A stretch of DNA of 64,000 nucleotides from Zarea fungicola (taxonomy: Eukaryota; Ascomycota; Sordariomycetes; Hypocreales; Cordycipitaceae), in NCBI GenBank assembly GCA_900169235.1, contig FWCC01000091.1, forward strand, positions 1-64,000, in the 5' to 3' direction. Of the stretch, positions 22,469 through 34,552 are shown one piece after another. Below the pieces are notes generated by a model, which made no database searches, was not told the DNA's origin, and saw only the letters and a list, made by a program, of their open reading frames with translations. Each line of letters opens with the position of its first letter. Positions within the stretch are counted from its first letter, which is position 1. A program made the translations under genes and the position numbers.

Positions 22469-23068
22469 TTTTGTCGTCTGATTCGTCGTGAATTCGGTAA
22501 TTGGATGGTGCAGAAAGGGTCAATCAATCGCCGCGGCGAGGAGGAAAGGAGAGACGGCGGCGGATCAGTTTGTGGGCAGGCGTTGAAGCTGTGACGTTGC
22601 AAGCTGAAGATTCAAACGGTTGTTGTGGAGGAGCCACTGCTACCGCTGCAGCTGGTAAAGAGCTTCGTACCTGAGGTACCGAGCAAGCAGCCATCAGCTC
22701 TAGCTACAGTGGGCGTCGGTACTGCCTGCAGCTGCCGGCTCAACACTCTAGCCTGTGCGGCACGTGTGCAGGGGACCATGCGCCTCTGTAGCCCACAAGC
22801 CCTGAATCCCGGCTGTCGCATAACGCCTTCTTTGCTTGGGCAGGAAGGTCGTCACACAATGAACAACAGACGACGCGGCCACAACACCATGTACCAAATA
22901 CTTGCTCCAAGAAACAACAGACGTACAGCAGAACATCTCCGTTTGGCAGAGCAGAATCGATAAAAGGGCCTCCATGGTCTGGCAGATACGGCCTGGCCTG
23001 GTCGTAGCAAACACACGACGACACACCGCCACCACCACTTGGGCAGGGGCCCTCCGTTGTCTGTGACG
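22469..23068. other. Bidirectional promoter region, PAM17 / chromodomain gene
   Basis: 600 bases between divergently transcribed genes. GC-rich with several short Pst- and Kpn-like palindromes; no recognised element. Confidence 0.45.
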
Positions 23069-25777
23069 ATGCAACCAAACAGGATATCCATCTCGCTACC
23101 GTCGCGACCGGCAGATTATGTCCCGGGCTCTGGACCTCCCCTGAATCCCATCACCCTGCAACCGCCGACCGACTCGACCGCATTCATCGATGATCGCATC
23201 CTTCTACCGCCTCTCGGGCCTGCGGCCGATGGCCGTCCTCTTCCCAAGCGCATGAAGTACCTTGTGGGCTGGCGCGATCTCCCCGCCGCGCGCCTCCTCG
23301 TCTCTGCCATGGACATTCTCGATTACGTCTCGCCCTCGGCACTCGAGGAGTGGGAATACAAGATGGAGCTCGAGCTCGACGCCGACCGCGCCCGCCTCGA
23401 GGCCCAGCGCAAGGCGACCAAGACCGCCGCGCCGTTGCTCCCCCAGGACAACGCTGCTGCTTCTGGTGTAGAGCCACAACCGCAGGCCAAACTAAAGAAA
23501 CGGGGTAGACCACCAGCTCACACCAAGATTGAGACTGCTGTCGTCGCGGAAGCTGAGGATGAGCAGATCAAGAAACGGGGCGGTGCTCTGAGCTTGTCTA
23601 CCCCCAAAAAGCGCAAGATGGATGACTTTATCGATGGCTACACTAGTGACGAGAGCCCTTCGGAGCAGCTCCTCTTAGACTTGGAGCGTTCCTCTAGACG
23701 GGAGGACCTGAGCATACGGCCAGCCATGGAATTAAACCGCCACCAACAACAGCGGGAGTCAATACCGCAACCCATACCGACACCTAGATTGGACCCAAAG
23801 CTAGAGCCCAAGCTGGAACCCCAAGATCCAGTGGCCTTGGTAGCTACGGTACCACCAATGGATCCCATGGCTAACCATGCTCCTGGGTATCCAAGGCCAG
23901 TGGACATGGACAAACATGACAGCGATTCCGACGATGAAGATATTCTGGCGGACCGCTATCTCGGCATCAAACCGCAATATTTAAAAACTCCACGGCCGCC
24001 CACCAAAATCATGCTATCACCTGCTCCTGTTTCGTCTGCTTCTCCCACATTGCAGCCAAAGCTGGAGCGGCCCGTCTCACCCATGCCTGCACTTACACGG
24101 GTCACCGTGCCTCCGACAACAGGGCCTGTCAAGAAGTTTGTCCAAGGCAGGCAGGTAGGGACGGGCAACAAGCAAATCACAGACTATCTGTCCCCGACAG
24201 CCCGCCAAAGTGGTGGTAGCAATAGTCTCAAGCAACAGACGCAGCAGGCACACAAGACACAGAAGACACAACAGACGCTCCCTGCGCAATTCAAGCCAGG
24301 TACTACTCCACCAAAACCTAGGCTATCGGCCCAAGCGCCGACGAAAAAGTCGGCGTGGCAGGCAAAATTAGAAGCTAAACAAGTGCGACAGAAACCAAAA
24401 TTACAAAAGATCCGGCCACAGCCGCCACAGCCGCAGCCCCCGCCACCACAGGGACCAGCAAGGGACAGCACGCCAACACCAATCGACACTCGGCCTTTAC
24501 ACCCACAGCAAGAAACACGACTACTAAATAGAACTCCTCAAGCAGTTGGCGACGAAACATCATCACCGTCGCTGAATCTGCAAGAACAGCCCACAAAGAT
24601 GACTCTCCCCGTTTTCAAAAGACGACCTGGGCTGCCATCGGCACATCGCCAAACAGACGCGGAAACGAGGAGACTTGAGCGAGCGGCTGACACACGTCGG
24701 TCACCGCGGAGAGAAATAGAGCCAGGCAGACGAGTAATGCCGGCTGCCAACAACACACGATCACCGACACCTCCGTTACGGCGCCCACCAAGGACCCAGC
24801 ATGGCGTTGTAAGACGTCCTTCATCACCGGTGCAGCCACCACGCATACAATACCCCATAGGTACAAAGACCCAGACTGCAGGAAAAATACGTTTGCCATC
24901 GCCGGACCGGCCATCAAAGAAAGCTCCATCAGTTATGAGACTGCCATCGCCATCATGGCCACCAACAAAAGCCCTATCGACTGTGAGGCCGCCGTCGCCA
25001 TCAAGGCCACCAAGGAAGGCCCCATCGGTTGTGAGACCGCCGTCGCCACCACGGCCACCAATACAACAAAAGTCGCATGAACCTATACATGATAAAACCC
25101 CCCAGGTGGCTATCACTAGCAAACGCCGTCGTCAGGAGCTCTCACCCTCGCCCGAGCTGGCGTCACAACCGCGACGGACACGGCGGAAGAAGAACAAGGG
25201 TCCCGTCTTTGCCTCGTCCTCGGAATCCGACTCCGACTCTGACGAATACGTCGTCGGCTTTGTCCCCGTCAGCGAGCGGGCCTGGAGCGTGAAGCGTCTC
25301 GAGGGCGTCCGGCTGTACAACGTCGAGGGCCAAGGCTTGGTGCGGTACTTCAAGGTCCGGTGGGAGGGGACGTGGCCGCCCGACCAGAACCCCACGTGGG
25401 AGCCAGAGGACAACATCCCCGACGACCTCGTGCGCGACTTTTGCAAGAGGTTTCATCCCAACGAGGAGCATCCGCCACAGAAGAAGAAGAAGAAGAAGAA
25501 GAGACGAAAGAGCAGCAGTGGTCATGATAAAGATGGGGAAAGGGAACATGGTCATGGTCATGGTTTATCGATGCAGAGGCCATCGTCTGGCAACATGGCA
25601 GGCGAAGAAGAGAATGAGAGGAGCGGGCGAGCGAAAGGGGAAGAGAGTGACTCAGATGAGAGCGGCATGTATGTATATTCCAGCGATGATGCCATGGATA
25701 AGAAGCGCTGGGATGCGCCAAACAAGGATGGAAACCCACCAAACCTGGATCTAGTCTATCCGGCAGTCATGAAATAA
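23069..25777 (+). CDS. Chromodomain protein with long disordered region
   Basis: Intronless frame of 902 residues from the first ATG. A short structured N-terminus (residues 1-75, containing LVGWRDLPAAR) precedes a charged helix near 95-130 (EEWEYKMELELDAD). Residues 140-720 are disordered and Pro/Gln/Lys-rich, with nuclear-localisation-like KKRK clusters. About residues 612-660 hold three 16-residue repeats of the form LPSPxxPxxKAPSVxR. A chromodomain is visible at about 738-800 (ERAWSVKRLEG, VRYFKVRWEG, NPTWEPEDNIP), with the aromatic residues expected for methyl-lysine recognition. It is followed by a poly-Lys tract (AAG run near 25484) and an acidic Ser/Asp-rich tail. This suggests a chromatin-binding nuclear protein, not a transposon integrase, because no integrase or RT motifs accompany it. 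The orthologue is not identified. Confidence 0.85.
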   Translation: MQPNRISISLPSRPADYVPGSGPPLNPITLQPPTDSTAFIDDRILLPPLGPAADGRPLPKRMKYLVGWRDLPAARLLVSAMDILDYVSPSALEEWEYKMELELDADRARLEAQRKATKTAAPLLPQDNAAASGVEPQPQAKLKKRGRPPAHTKIETAVVAEAEDEQIKKRGGALSLSTPKKRKMDDFIDGYTSDESPSEQLLLDLERSSRREDLSIRPAMELNRHQQQRESIPQPIPTPRLDPKLEPKLEPQDPVALVATVPPMDPMANHAPGYPRPVDMDKHDSDSDDEDILADRYLGIKPQYLKTPRPPTKIMLSPAPVSSASPTLQPKLERPVSPMPALTRVTVPPTTGPVKKFVQGRQVGTGNKQITDYLSPTARQSGGSNSLKQQTQQAHKTQKTQQTLPAQFKPGTTPPKPRLSAQAPTKKSAWQAKLEAKQVRQKPKLQKIRPQPPQPQPPPPQGPARDSTPTPIDTRPLHPQQETRLLNRTPQAVGDETSSPSLNLQEQPTKMTLPVFKRRPGLPSAHRQTDAETRRLERAADTRRSPRREIEPGRRVMPAANNTRSPTPPLRRPPRTQHGVVRRPSSPVQPPRIQYPIGTKTQTAGKIRLPSPDRPSKKAPSVMRLPSPSWPPTKALSTVRPPSPSRPPRKAPSVVRPPSPPRPPIQQKSHEPIHDKTPQVAITSKRRRQELSPSPELASQPRRTRRKKNKGPVFASSSESDSDSDEYVVGFVPVSERAWSVKRLEGVRLYNVEGQGLVRYFKVRWEGTWPPDQNPTWEPEDNIPDDLVRDFCKRFHPNEEHPPQKKKKKKKRRKSSSGHDKDGEREHGHGHGLSMQRPSSGNMAGEEENERSGRAKGEESDSDESGMYVYSSDDAMDKKRWDAPNKDGNPPNLDLVYPAVMK

Positions 25778-26113
25778 TGAACACGGTGGAATGAGCTTCA
25801 CGCAAGAGAAACGCCAGAGCAAACAAAACAATCTTGAGCAACACGATCCAGTGCACAGTCTGCTTGCAAAATCATGCTCACCGTGTCACCATTCATCAGT
25901 AATCAGCTATAATCAAAACCAGCAATACAACTGGAATATTAATATTATTCAAATTAATCTGGTAAATTGCTTTTCGCCAGTCAACCTCGAGCTCATGACC
26001 CATTTTTTCAAGCACATCACTCATAATGCCCTCCCATTTCAATGCATTTAAAACGAAATCGCTTCATGTACGCCTCTCCAATGCGAAACCTATCCATCCA
26101 AAGCTCAAGTTCC
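25778..26113. other. Convergent 3' region
   Basis: 336 AT-rich bases between the chromodomain gene and the minus-strand RRM-like gene. Nothing recognised. Confidence 0.5.
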
Positions 26114-27328
26114 TTAAAGAGGAATAAGCACATCCTTGCTCGCGACGGAGCGTAGGTACTTGTCAACTACCTCGGGTGCTGGCGTGTCCTTGATGCTCTT
26201 GCATTCAAACTCGCACTGCCCGTCACAAAGCGGAATCACTCCAGGGGCCAGTCCCTGCGCCGTGGACAGCTCGCGACGATGCCGCGCAACGCGACCGTAT
26301 TTCGCCCATGCGCCGTATCTAATAGTCTGCTGGTTTTCACAGTAGCTATCCCAGTTGCCCGGCATTGCCGGTTCTTCCAACTCCATGCTGGTTAAGAAAT
26401 CACTGCCTCCACTAGGAGCAGCCGCGTTGCTTCTTGATATCATCGTATCATTAAACTCGTCGTCATCCGTACTAGTATCTTCGTGGGGCTGGCTTCTTCG
26501 AGGGTGCAAATTTCGCAGTGACATTACGTAGCAGTATCTTTCTGGCCAATAGTCATTGTATGGCTCGCGGTTGAAACGTTGCTCCAAGTAGTTTTGAGGC
26601 AAGTAGAGTACATTGGCGGCGAATGCAACTCGATCTGTGAGCGAGACAATCGCTTCTTCGTCGGTGGGATTGAAAGCTAGGAACAGCAGGTTCTTCTGTA
26701 GTCCCAGGACTGCCTGATGGCAGGCGTCTAGGCTCACGAATTCGATGGTTATTGCTTTGGAAGCCATGTCATAGTCCACGTCGAGAATATGTTTGCGGTC
26801 CGCAATTGCGGACACGGTGAACCACACGCACTCTACCGCGATGGGAGAGAATGCAATCGTACGCGTGTATCCATTCCGCAGCAGTATCTGCTCTCTGATG
26901 GATAATGTAAACGACAATGTAGGAATGACCCAGATGCCGACGGCGTATGCTTCGCCAGTGGCCGAGATGAACGTTTGACACATTGAATTGACTGCAACGG
27001 CGCAAATATAAGCCGAATTCTGCGAAGCGAACTCAACTAGCACACTTCGTGTCGCGCTGTTATTCGATGTACCGGCCACATCCGCAATAGGGTTGATACG
27101 TATGACTTGACCAAAGGGGGCAGCTGCTCAAGCCACTTGAAGGGTCGTGATTGAGCTTGGGAGATTGTAAAAAACAAGTCGACGGTTGTCCATGAGTTCT
27201 GAAAGACCCAGGTTTCCACGATAAATTTTGGGATCCGTGACTGACTGAATGTCGCTGTGAAACTCGAGCTTCAATGTGTTGGATGTGATTTGGCCTGACG
27301 AGTCGGCATCTGTCTGAGATAGCTCCAT
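26114..27328 (-). pseudogene. RRM-like protein gene interrupted by in-frame TGA
   Basis: Reading the minus strand from the ATG at 27328, one frame runs to 26114 (404 codons) apart from a single TGA at 27130-27128. On both sides the frame is the same and the protein context is continuous: a domain start NRRLVFYNLPSSITTLQVA before the stop and AAAPFGQVIRINPIADV after it, the order expected at the beginning of an RNA-recognition motif. A second RRM-like half follows (AITIEFVSLDACHQAVLGL near 200-220). The C-terminal half is charged with an acidic Asp/Thr patch and no known domain. TGA could be a CGA (Arg) codon changed by one C-to-T transition. No intron with sensible borders removes it. If not a pseudogene it could be a sequencing error, readthrough, or a gene starting later. 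The function would be RNA binding; the orthologue is not recognised. Confidence 0.6.
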
Positions 27329-27929
27329 GATGATAATGAAATAAAATGTAAATGTGCAAAGAAAGAAACAATACAAACGGGCCTGGATGTTGTTGACGTG
27401 ATTCACAGCGCCGTGGAGAAGGAGCGCTTGGCTGTTGGCAGAAGATGAAGAGAGAAAGGCCCGGCGGAAGGTGTTGTGAAGGAGAAGCTGAAGGAAGAGA
27501 AAAAGTTGGACAAGTTGGAATTACTGTGAACGAGGAATCAAGAATGAAACAGAAGAAGCTTGAGAAGAAAACGTGTTCAATGGCCCAAGCGCGCACCTTT
27601 TACACCTGTAGATGTGCGCGGCGTGCACATCGGAGATGCAGGCTGATTTCAAGCAACGGTCGGTGGTGCTTTGCGAACCCACGTCAACAGCTCGGCGACG
27701 AGAGCCTACGGCATAAGAGGCTGACTACCACATGGCCATGTCCGTTCCCAAGAAGATATTGCCCCAAAGCGTGGGCTTTCACTATAAATTTGATACTATT
27801 TTTACATTTCTAGCTCATCCGTCATCTCTGAATGTGTACTGGCCATGCCTTGAAATGCATCACAAATTACATCAAGACCACGTTGCTCAACGAACAGCTA
27901 TTGACCGTTACGAATTCTTCACATCGCTA
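27329..27929. other. Intergenic: RRM-like gene promoter
   Basis: 600 bases upstream of the RRM-like gene and downstream of the next minus-strand gene. Purine-rich on the plus strand around 27440-27570. No gene supported. Confidence 0.45.
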
Positions 27930-29814
27930 TTACGCTTCCAGCTGGAGTTGTTTCGCAAAGTCATTGAGACGGCTGATTTCAAATGAGGATATCTGTCGTC
28001 GCTTCTGGGTATTCTTTTCCATTTCTTTGAGCGCCTTTTGCCGCTCTTTTGCTCCCTCTCGAAGCACCCGCTTGGCATCACCAAGATTTTTGATGAACTT
28101 ATTCCCGTCGTGCTTTACTTTGCGCGAAAGGTCCTGGTGCTCTTTAGAGAACCGTGCCTGAATGCGATCGATGGTATCTGCCCCATTCTTACGATACGTC
28201 GCAACAACGACGTCGACATCTTTCTCCTTGCTCGCTAAATGCATTTGAATGCGCTACAAGTGATTAGAATATTGTCACTAGTCATTCGGAGCCACTTACC
28301 CCGTGCACGTCCTGGAAGCGCCGGCTGACGTCTTCATCTTTTCTCGAGGCATGTCTCGACGCCATAATTCCCAGGCCACCAAAGTACTCCTGCTGGGCTC
28401 GGAGCGCAGAGAAGATGGAGCTTGTAGTATCATCGACCCGAGTAGATGATGGGACCACCAGTGGCTGAGCCTGGGGGAGTTCTACTGGAGCACGTATTTC
28501 TGGACTGGTCTTGGAACGTTCTGAAGCGCACGGACTGGTCATATTAGTAGACTCTGTAGAATCGGCGACGGTGCTGTCCCGTCGTTCCTCCACGGGCTGG
28601 GCTGATGGGATTTTATGAGCTTCAGCTCTTGAGCTGCTAGCCTGATTCGTGTCTCTGTTGTTCTTCTCTTGTACCTCCCCATGATTTGCTTCTCGCGCCT
28701 CATCTACTTGGGATGCAGCTGGAGACGCAGAGGCTGGACGTTTGACGTCGCTACCCTCGCACGGGCGGTCTGATCTCGATTCAAGCTGCTCATCTGGTTC
28801 ACAGAGCTCGGAAAAATCTTCATCTTCTGAGAGCATGTCGGAAGCTACTACGATGGTGTCCTCTACTTCTTCATCGGAGGAGACATAAACCGAAGCAGAC
28901 ACGCGACGCTTTGCACGTTTCTTCGACCGCCTCTCAGATACGGGGGGTGTCGCAGGCCGTCTAAACAAGATCACTTGCGTCTCTTCGTCGAACGGCAGGG
29001 GTGCTTTTGGACGCTGTTTTCGTTTCTTCTCACGAGTCGAAGCAGAGCCGCGAGGTGCATTCAAATCTTCGCATGGCGACGTTGTGTTCTTCGGACTGGC
29101 GTCTTTGGTCGATTTCTCTGTTGAATTAATTTTGGGCGAACTTTTCTTTGCAGGTTGCTTTGGTCGCTCTCCGGTAGCATTTTGCGTCGACGGAATGCAT
29201 TGTTCTTCGACATCGTCGTCGTCTTCTGAGCCGTTCCCATCATCTGCGTAAACAATTTTGCGCCTTGGCCTTGTATTGTATGTTTTAATCTCTCTCACTT
29301 GCTTCTGTGACTGGGGTTTCTTGTTGCTTTTGACGGCCTTTGTCTTTGAGGCGGCTTCCTTCTTGTTCTTGATGGAAGTTGAAGGCGGGACAGCATCCCG
29401 CGAAGACTCGGAATCCGCGTCAAACTCCCATATCTGTGAATTGTAGTCTGGATTGCAAGGTGAACTTCGTCGTGCGGTCGAGCAAGTCTCGGAAACGTCT
29501 ACCCGGCTGCGTTTTGCTGCATTCGCGGCATGTTGTAGGTGAAGGTTTTGCATCTGCGGCGGTATCGGTACAGTCTCTGGCAGCGGTGCGCCATTGACCG
29601 GGACACTCGAAAACTGAGTAAGTGGTGCAATATCATCAAACAGCCACGGGGAGTTTGCGTTTGCCTGATTGCCCCGATCTGGAGAACTGGCAGCGCCCAA
29701 GCTGCCACGGGACAGGAACGACTCGTCGCCAGGATGCTGCTCGGATGCCATGTCCATCAAATCGTCATCCTCGACGCCGTCGTCACTTAGAGTCGAATGT
29801 TTGTGTCTGGCCAT
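27930..29814 (-). CDS. Large disordered protein with C-terminal coiled coil
   Basis: Two exons, 29814-28300 and 28253-27930, with a 46 nt intron (donor GTAAGT, CTAAT branch, TGTAG acceptor); 612 residues. Residues 1-450 are strongly charged, Ser/Lys/Glu-rich and disordered, with clusters such as RRSKKRAKRR and acidic Ser-Asp-Glu stretches (phosphorylation-prone, nuclear in style). The conserved-looking part is the end: from about residue 465 (SSIFSALRAQQEYFGGLG) to 612 it forms a long helical coiled coil, and the intron is needed to reach its last two thirds. I do not recognise a named family. The layout (disordered N-terminus, compact C-terminal coiled coil) is seen in chromosome-axis, kinetochore and cohesin-associated proteins, but nothing decides among them. 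Confidence 0.75.
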
Positions 29815-30889
29815 TTTACAGAGAGTGCGGTAGGTGAATCAAAGATTTGCTGCTTGCATGGGATGATGCGTAATAAGAATGCAATGGCGCTGGGATTCAT
29901 TGCAAACGCGCTGGCCGGGGCTATTCGACTTGCCGGCCCGGCAGGCTGTTACCACAATGAGTCCAGTATGGGCGTCTTACCACCACCCACTGGTACAAGT
30001 TCGACTACCACCAACCTCAATCGAAAAGAAAAAAAATTAAGTTGTGAAACGAAAAGATTTACACCTCAAAATGAAGAGAACGGGAAGAAATCGAGAGTAG
30101 AGACTGAGAAAATACAAACTATGCTGCGTCCAAACACTATTGCAGGCCGGCGACCTATTGGTTCACGCACCAAGACATCTTTGCTTCCATCAATATAGAT
30201 AATATTTATAATAAAATAAAATACTAGCACTCGTAAGGCATGCTAGCTATTAATCTTTAGTTATATATTTGCAATTTAATATCTAAATAAAGAGTAAATT
30301 TTTAAGTTCTACTACTGCCTTTACTAAAAGTAGCATGCTTTGAATAAGAAAAAAGTTACTTCTATTGGTATCTAGACAACTTATTGTGTATTCTTCAGTA
30401 TACTCAGCGGCGTTAGTTCTCGTATATAAGAGGCTCCTCACTAATGCAAGCAATTAGATGGCTAAGCCGAACACGATTCGACTCGGGTGTAAAGACGATA
30501 CGAATATCTAAACCCCAATGGTTTTCATGCTGGCCTGCTCGTGCGTGGACATGTAAAAGTCCAAGATTGACAAAGAGGAGAGCCTCCAGTCTCCCAGGAA
30601 GAGTCAGCAAGTGGATGCGCGGAGATCTGCTGCTGGTCTGTCATAATGAGAATTATAAGAGGCAATAGATATCAAGAAACCACTAAGAGCTGTTATGGTA
30701 AAGGGTTGTAGTGGCGGGAACTAGAGAGGTTTGTAAAGTTAACCATGATAATTTCGAACTAGTGGAGCTAATAAGTGTTAAATAAATAATACTGGAAAAG
30801 TGCCCAAGGCAGGTTCTGGTAACTATGATGCCGTCCCGACAAATTCACTCTCATCTTTCATACATCCAGCATTAAATGCTACTACATCT
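29815..30889. other. Intergenic, AT-rich
   Basis: Start of the AT-rich accessory stretch. 30190-30420 is very AT-rich with multiple stops in every frame. No gene or repeat recognised. Confidence 0.45.
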
Positions 30890-31344
30890 TTAGCATTTCC
30901 ACTGGTGAGTCCAGCCACATCCAATATCCTTTGTGAAGTACTCGCACTTATGATTGAAACTGCTTGTATCCGCTCCATTGAAGAGCGCGATATCCTTAGT
31001 GCCGCAGAATGCCATGTTGTACTGAAATCCATTTGGGGCAGTGAACGTACGGCCACAGGGGTTCGTGATGGTACCAGGGTTCTGGCTTCCCAGAGGATTT
31101 TTGGGATCGCGGTTACCGCCTTCAAGGAGTTTGGCAAAGTCGGCGACATGCTTTCCACCCCTGCATGGGCCATTGGGGTCCAAAGTGGCAGCTTAGTGAG
31201 TTGTTAGGTTTGGTTGGAAGTACGGAGAAATGTGAGATACTAACACCACTGGCCAGTGAAGAAATTGTGGCCGATGTAGACAGTGGCAGCAACATCTGAG
31301 ATGGCTGCGCTGAAGAGAGCCGCGACAAAGAGAACGTTCTTCAT
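30890..31344 (-). CDS. Small secreted cysteine-rich protein
   Basis: Two exons, 31344-31245 and 31191-30890, with a 53 nt intron (donor GTTAGT, CTAAC branch region, TAAG acceptor); 133 residues. The N-terminus is a textbook signal peptide (MKNVLFVAALFSAAISDVAA). The mature part of about 113 residues has six cysteines (in GPCRGG, NPCGRT, AFCGTK, HKCEYF, IGCGW and the terminal WKC), an even number allowing three disulfides. No domain is recognised. Size, signal peptide and Cys content fit an extracellular effector or antimicrobial-type protein; that role is inference. It stands alone in an AT-rich, gene-poor region, a typical place for such genes. A TATA box lies about 35 bases upstream of the ATG. 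Confidence 0.75.
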
Positions 31345-34300
31345 TTTGATACGTGGTAATATATGAGAAATTAGAAAGTTTTATAAAAGCTTATATGTAG
31401 TACAGAGCTGGAGGATGTTGATTGCAGAATTACAACGTGAAGAAGAGGGATTTCACCGATACTTATAATAAGAACCTTGTTGGCAAGTCCATCGTTGGTA
31501 GAGTTAAAAATATCACAGACTCCCTGTTCTAAGCCAGCATAGAATAGTTAACAGGCGCAGCTCATCACCTCTAGCTTTTCGCAACCATTTTCGGCTTGGA
31601 CTAGGAAATCAAATATTCCATATTTAGGATGTCATCAGCGCGCGCTGGCAGAGGTTGATGGCTAACCAACGAGCGGCTGAATGCCAGACCACTCTACATA
31701 GTCTTTCGCGGTTCGGCCGCCCATGATTCCGATAAAAAGTACCAGTAGGGCTTAAATGGCACGAAAATATATTTCCGGTCCTGGGTGGAATCTTGGCAAC
31801 AATGGCTGACAAACGTGTTGGTCTGACCTTTGTCTTTACCACCACTATTAATGCTGAGGCTATTCACAGTGGATGCGATGCTTCTAAAACGGGGTTGCAG
31901 CGTACGCGCCAAATTAGCATATGCAGGCTGAATTAATAATAGAAACTCTTCACACGCAGCTCTATGCAGTGAAGTCTGCACACTCCTAGCTACTAATTTT
32001 GTTACATCCAATAATGCACATAACAGTCCGCAGCCAAACCCTGCCTGGTGTGAATTTTGTGGCTAGTCACGCTGGTTGTTCCAATTGGCTGCTAAAATCT
32101 GATGCCAGAAGCCACACTCTAAGTTTAAGCATAAGCCACGACGGTAACCCGAAAAGGCGGTTACAAACTGGCTCTCAGATGAAAATAGCCTTACCAGTCA
32201 GTTACACTTTTCGTGGCCCGGTAAGGTTGTGTTACTTTTCGTTAATCACTTCATGTCAAAACCCTGGCATGTAAAAATTCCAAGATGAAAGGAAACGCCA
32301 CAGCATCAAATGATCTAGAGTTCAGGCTGTTTGCCGCAATTTGAAGAGCTTTCTGGCAGGTATTCGTAATAAATACGCTTATCTGCAGGTATTGGTAATA
32401 AATACGTTATCTGTAATTATAAACTGAACGCACTGAAGTCTTGAGCGGTCAATGGAGAGGCCGCCACTCAACCTGACTCGTACGCGTTCTTTGCGCTAAG
32501 GGCGTTGTAAACATGGCACAAAAGTGTTGAAGGCCAAAGCAATTTCTAGCAGCAATTGGTGCAAGAGTAGTTGTTGGAGAAGTATGGCCACATTTTAGAC
32601 ACTGATAACAGTCCTACAGGCAGTGACATATTCATTCGGCGGATGCTACCTTGCCCATGCCACTGTAATTATTGGCAAGTTTCAAGCTTTGCCAATCCAA
32701 AACGGATGTTACAGATTGTCAGGATTGCGCTGTCGCTAAATCGTAACTGCCATCTTCCTAAAAGCTACTCGCCGGCGTTGACCGAGTAAGATGGGCAAGT
32801 TTCGCGTATACTTAGCATACAACTTAGTGGAAGGCCTCTTGTGAAAGGAAAGTATGCAATAAAATGCTGTCCGAGTTGGCACCTGTCTTGCGTCTCTGCC
32901 ATTGTTGTAAAATGTATGTCAGGTGACGGAGACATACTCAACACCGAGAGCGTAATATTAAGCAGTGGAGCGTACCAGGGCCGCAGTATCAAAATCTTCG
33001 CTCCGTGTCGAGTCGAGCGTACTAGTCATCTTGTAGACCTGTAGCCTTTGTCTGCCGTTTGCCATGGCTCAGGTGTATTTCCAACGTCTTTAATAAGCCT
33101 CAAACTACGCATAAGATTTAAGAAACAAAGTCCAAGGAGTATCTTGAGCAATCCTACCGATATGAGGCTAGAAGGTGACAATGGTCAAAGGAAACCCGTA
33201 TCTTGCAGCATATAGCTATGGGCGACTGGCTCGTGCCATTCACGGCAGACCCATTGAACGACGACGAGTATAACCTGTGGCGGTAGGAGGAGAAATATGC
33301 TACGCTAGACTTGCGGGATTTCCAAGACAGTTTGTGTAATCTTGATTGAGCAGGTTAGAGTCGAACAAGGATGGCACGTGGCCGCAGCTGCAGTTGTCTC
33401 GTCAGCACGTACAGCCTCACGACTACTAGTAAAGCAGCTCATCATTAATACATCTGCCATGTAGTTTGTCTCGTGGTGGCTGTGCTTGTTTGCTATCGTG
33501 TCGTCGCAGGAATACGTACGTGGCGTCTGCCAAGAAAGCCAAATTTACCTGACCGAAAAGGCTAGAATCTGCGTTCGATATGAGCAGGTTTTTTTTTTAA
33601 AAAAAAACAAAAAAAAAGAAACTTCAAGCATTTTGGAATCCTTAAGTAGCAATCATTACAAATCAGCCGAGAAACAAACGTGAAAGCTACACTCCCCACA
33701 ACCAATCGATCATCAAAGCGTCCTGAGCAGAAAGCCTGCATTGCCTCGTTGCGGGCATAAATTAGCTATTGGTTCCACCCTAGGTTAAGAATTGATTTCA
33801 GCATGAGACAAGAGAGATGCACTAGAGCCCGTGGCAGAGTCATTTCGCCTTCCGGGGGTGATATAGTTATTGGAGCGCAAAATCCACAATCCATGACTGA
33901 GGATGGATGGTACAGACTTGCCTTTGTTAGGCATTCGATGGTTTGAGAGGAATCTAGACGTAGCTAAATCACGTAATGCCCTACCGGAGTCGCTTATAGC
34001 TGCACAGATGCCAGTTCGCCTGCAGACGCAACCTATCGCAGCTATGTTGAGCGCCAAAGAGCAGTTCATGCCTGCTAATTCCTAGTGTTGGCTCTTGGAA
34101 AAATGCTGCATAATCTACATAAACAGTGAGAAAAATCAATTACGCCCATTCACTGTTCTTAAAGTCGAGTGAGAATCCATACATATTTCCATTCTGTGCC
34201 CATAACTAAATAAATATGTCTTGGTAATTTGAGTCTCGCAAGCAGCTTCAATGGTATTAAGTGGACAACAAAGCTATCATAGTTTCTCCTGAATGCCCCA

Positions 34301-34552
34301 GAACATACTGCGGGTTCAGAACCTTTGTGGCCAGCGGAGTCTGTCGACGCGTATAGTATCAAGGGTCGACATTGGAGCAAGCAGTACAATAGAACAAAGG
34401 CAAGAAAATGGTAATGTTTTATTTTTATTGTGGCATAGGAAGTGAAAAAATTCACTTCAAGAGTTTAATTTTGTACTGAGGTGCAGCCCTGGGCTGTGTA
34501 GGCAGCGCGCGAGGCGCCATCAATATAACCTATCCTCCGCCGGCTAGCCCTG
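31345..34552. other. 3.2 kb gene-free AT-rich stretch
   Basis: No frame longer than about 105 codons, none with a domain, and stops throughout. Contains a T-run/A-run palindrome (about 33589-33620). Fragments around 31624-32011 and 33785-34085 are open on one strand but look random. Decayed transposon sequence is possible, yet no reverse transcriptase, transposase or terminal repeats are readable. Confidence 0.45.
31379..31385 (-). promoter_or_regulatory. TATA box candidate of the small secreted protein gene
   Basis: TATAAAA on the minus strand, about 35-40 bases before the ATG at 31344. Confidence 0.45.

Noticed and set aside
23069..25777. Chromodomain gene as a Ty3-type retrotransposon remnant
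   Set aside because: No integrase, RNase H or reverse transcriptase motifs and no LTRs; the protein has its own long N-terminal part and a clean single frame.
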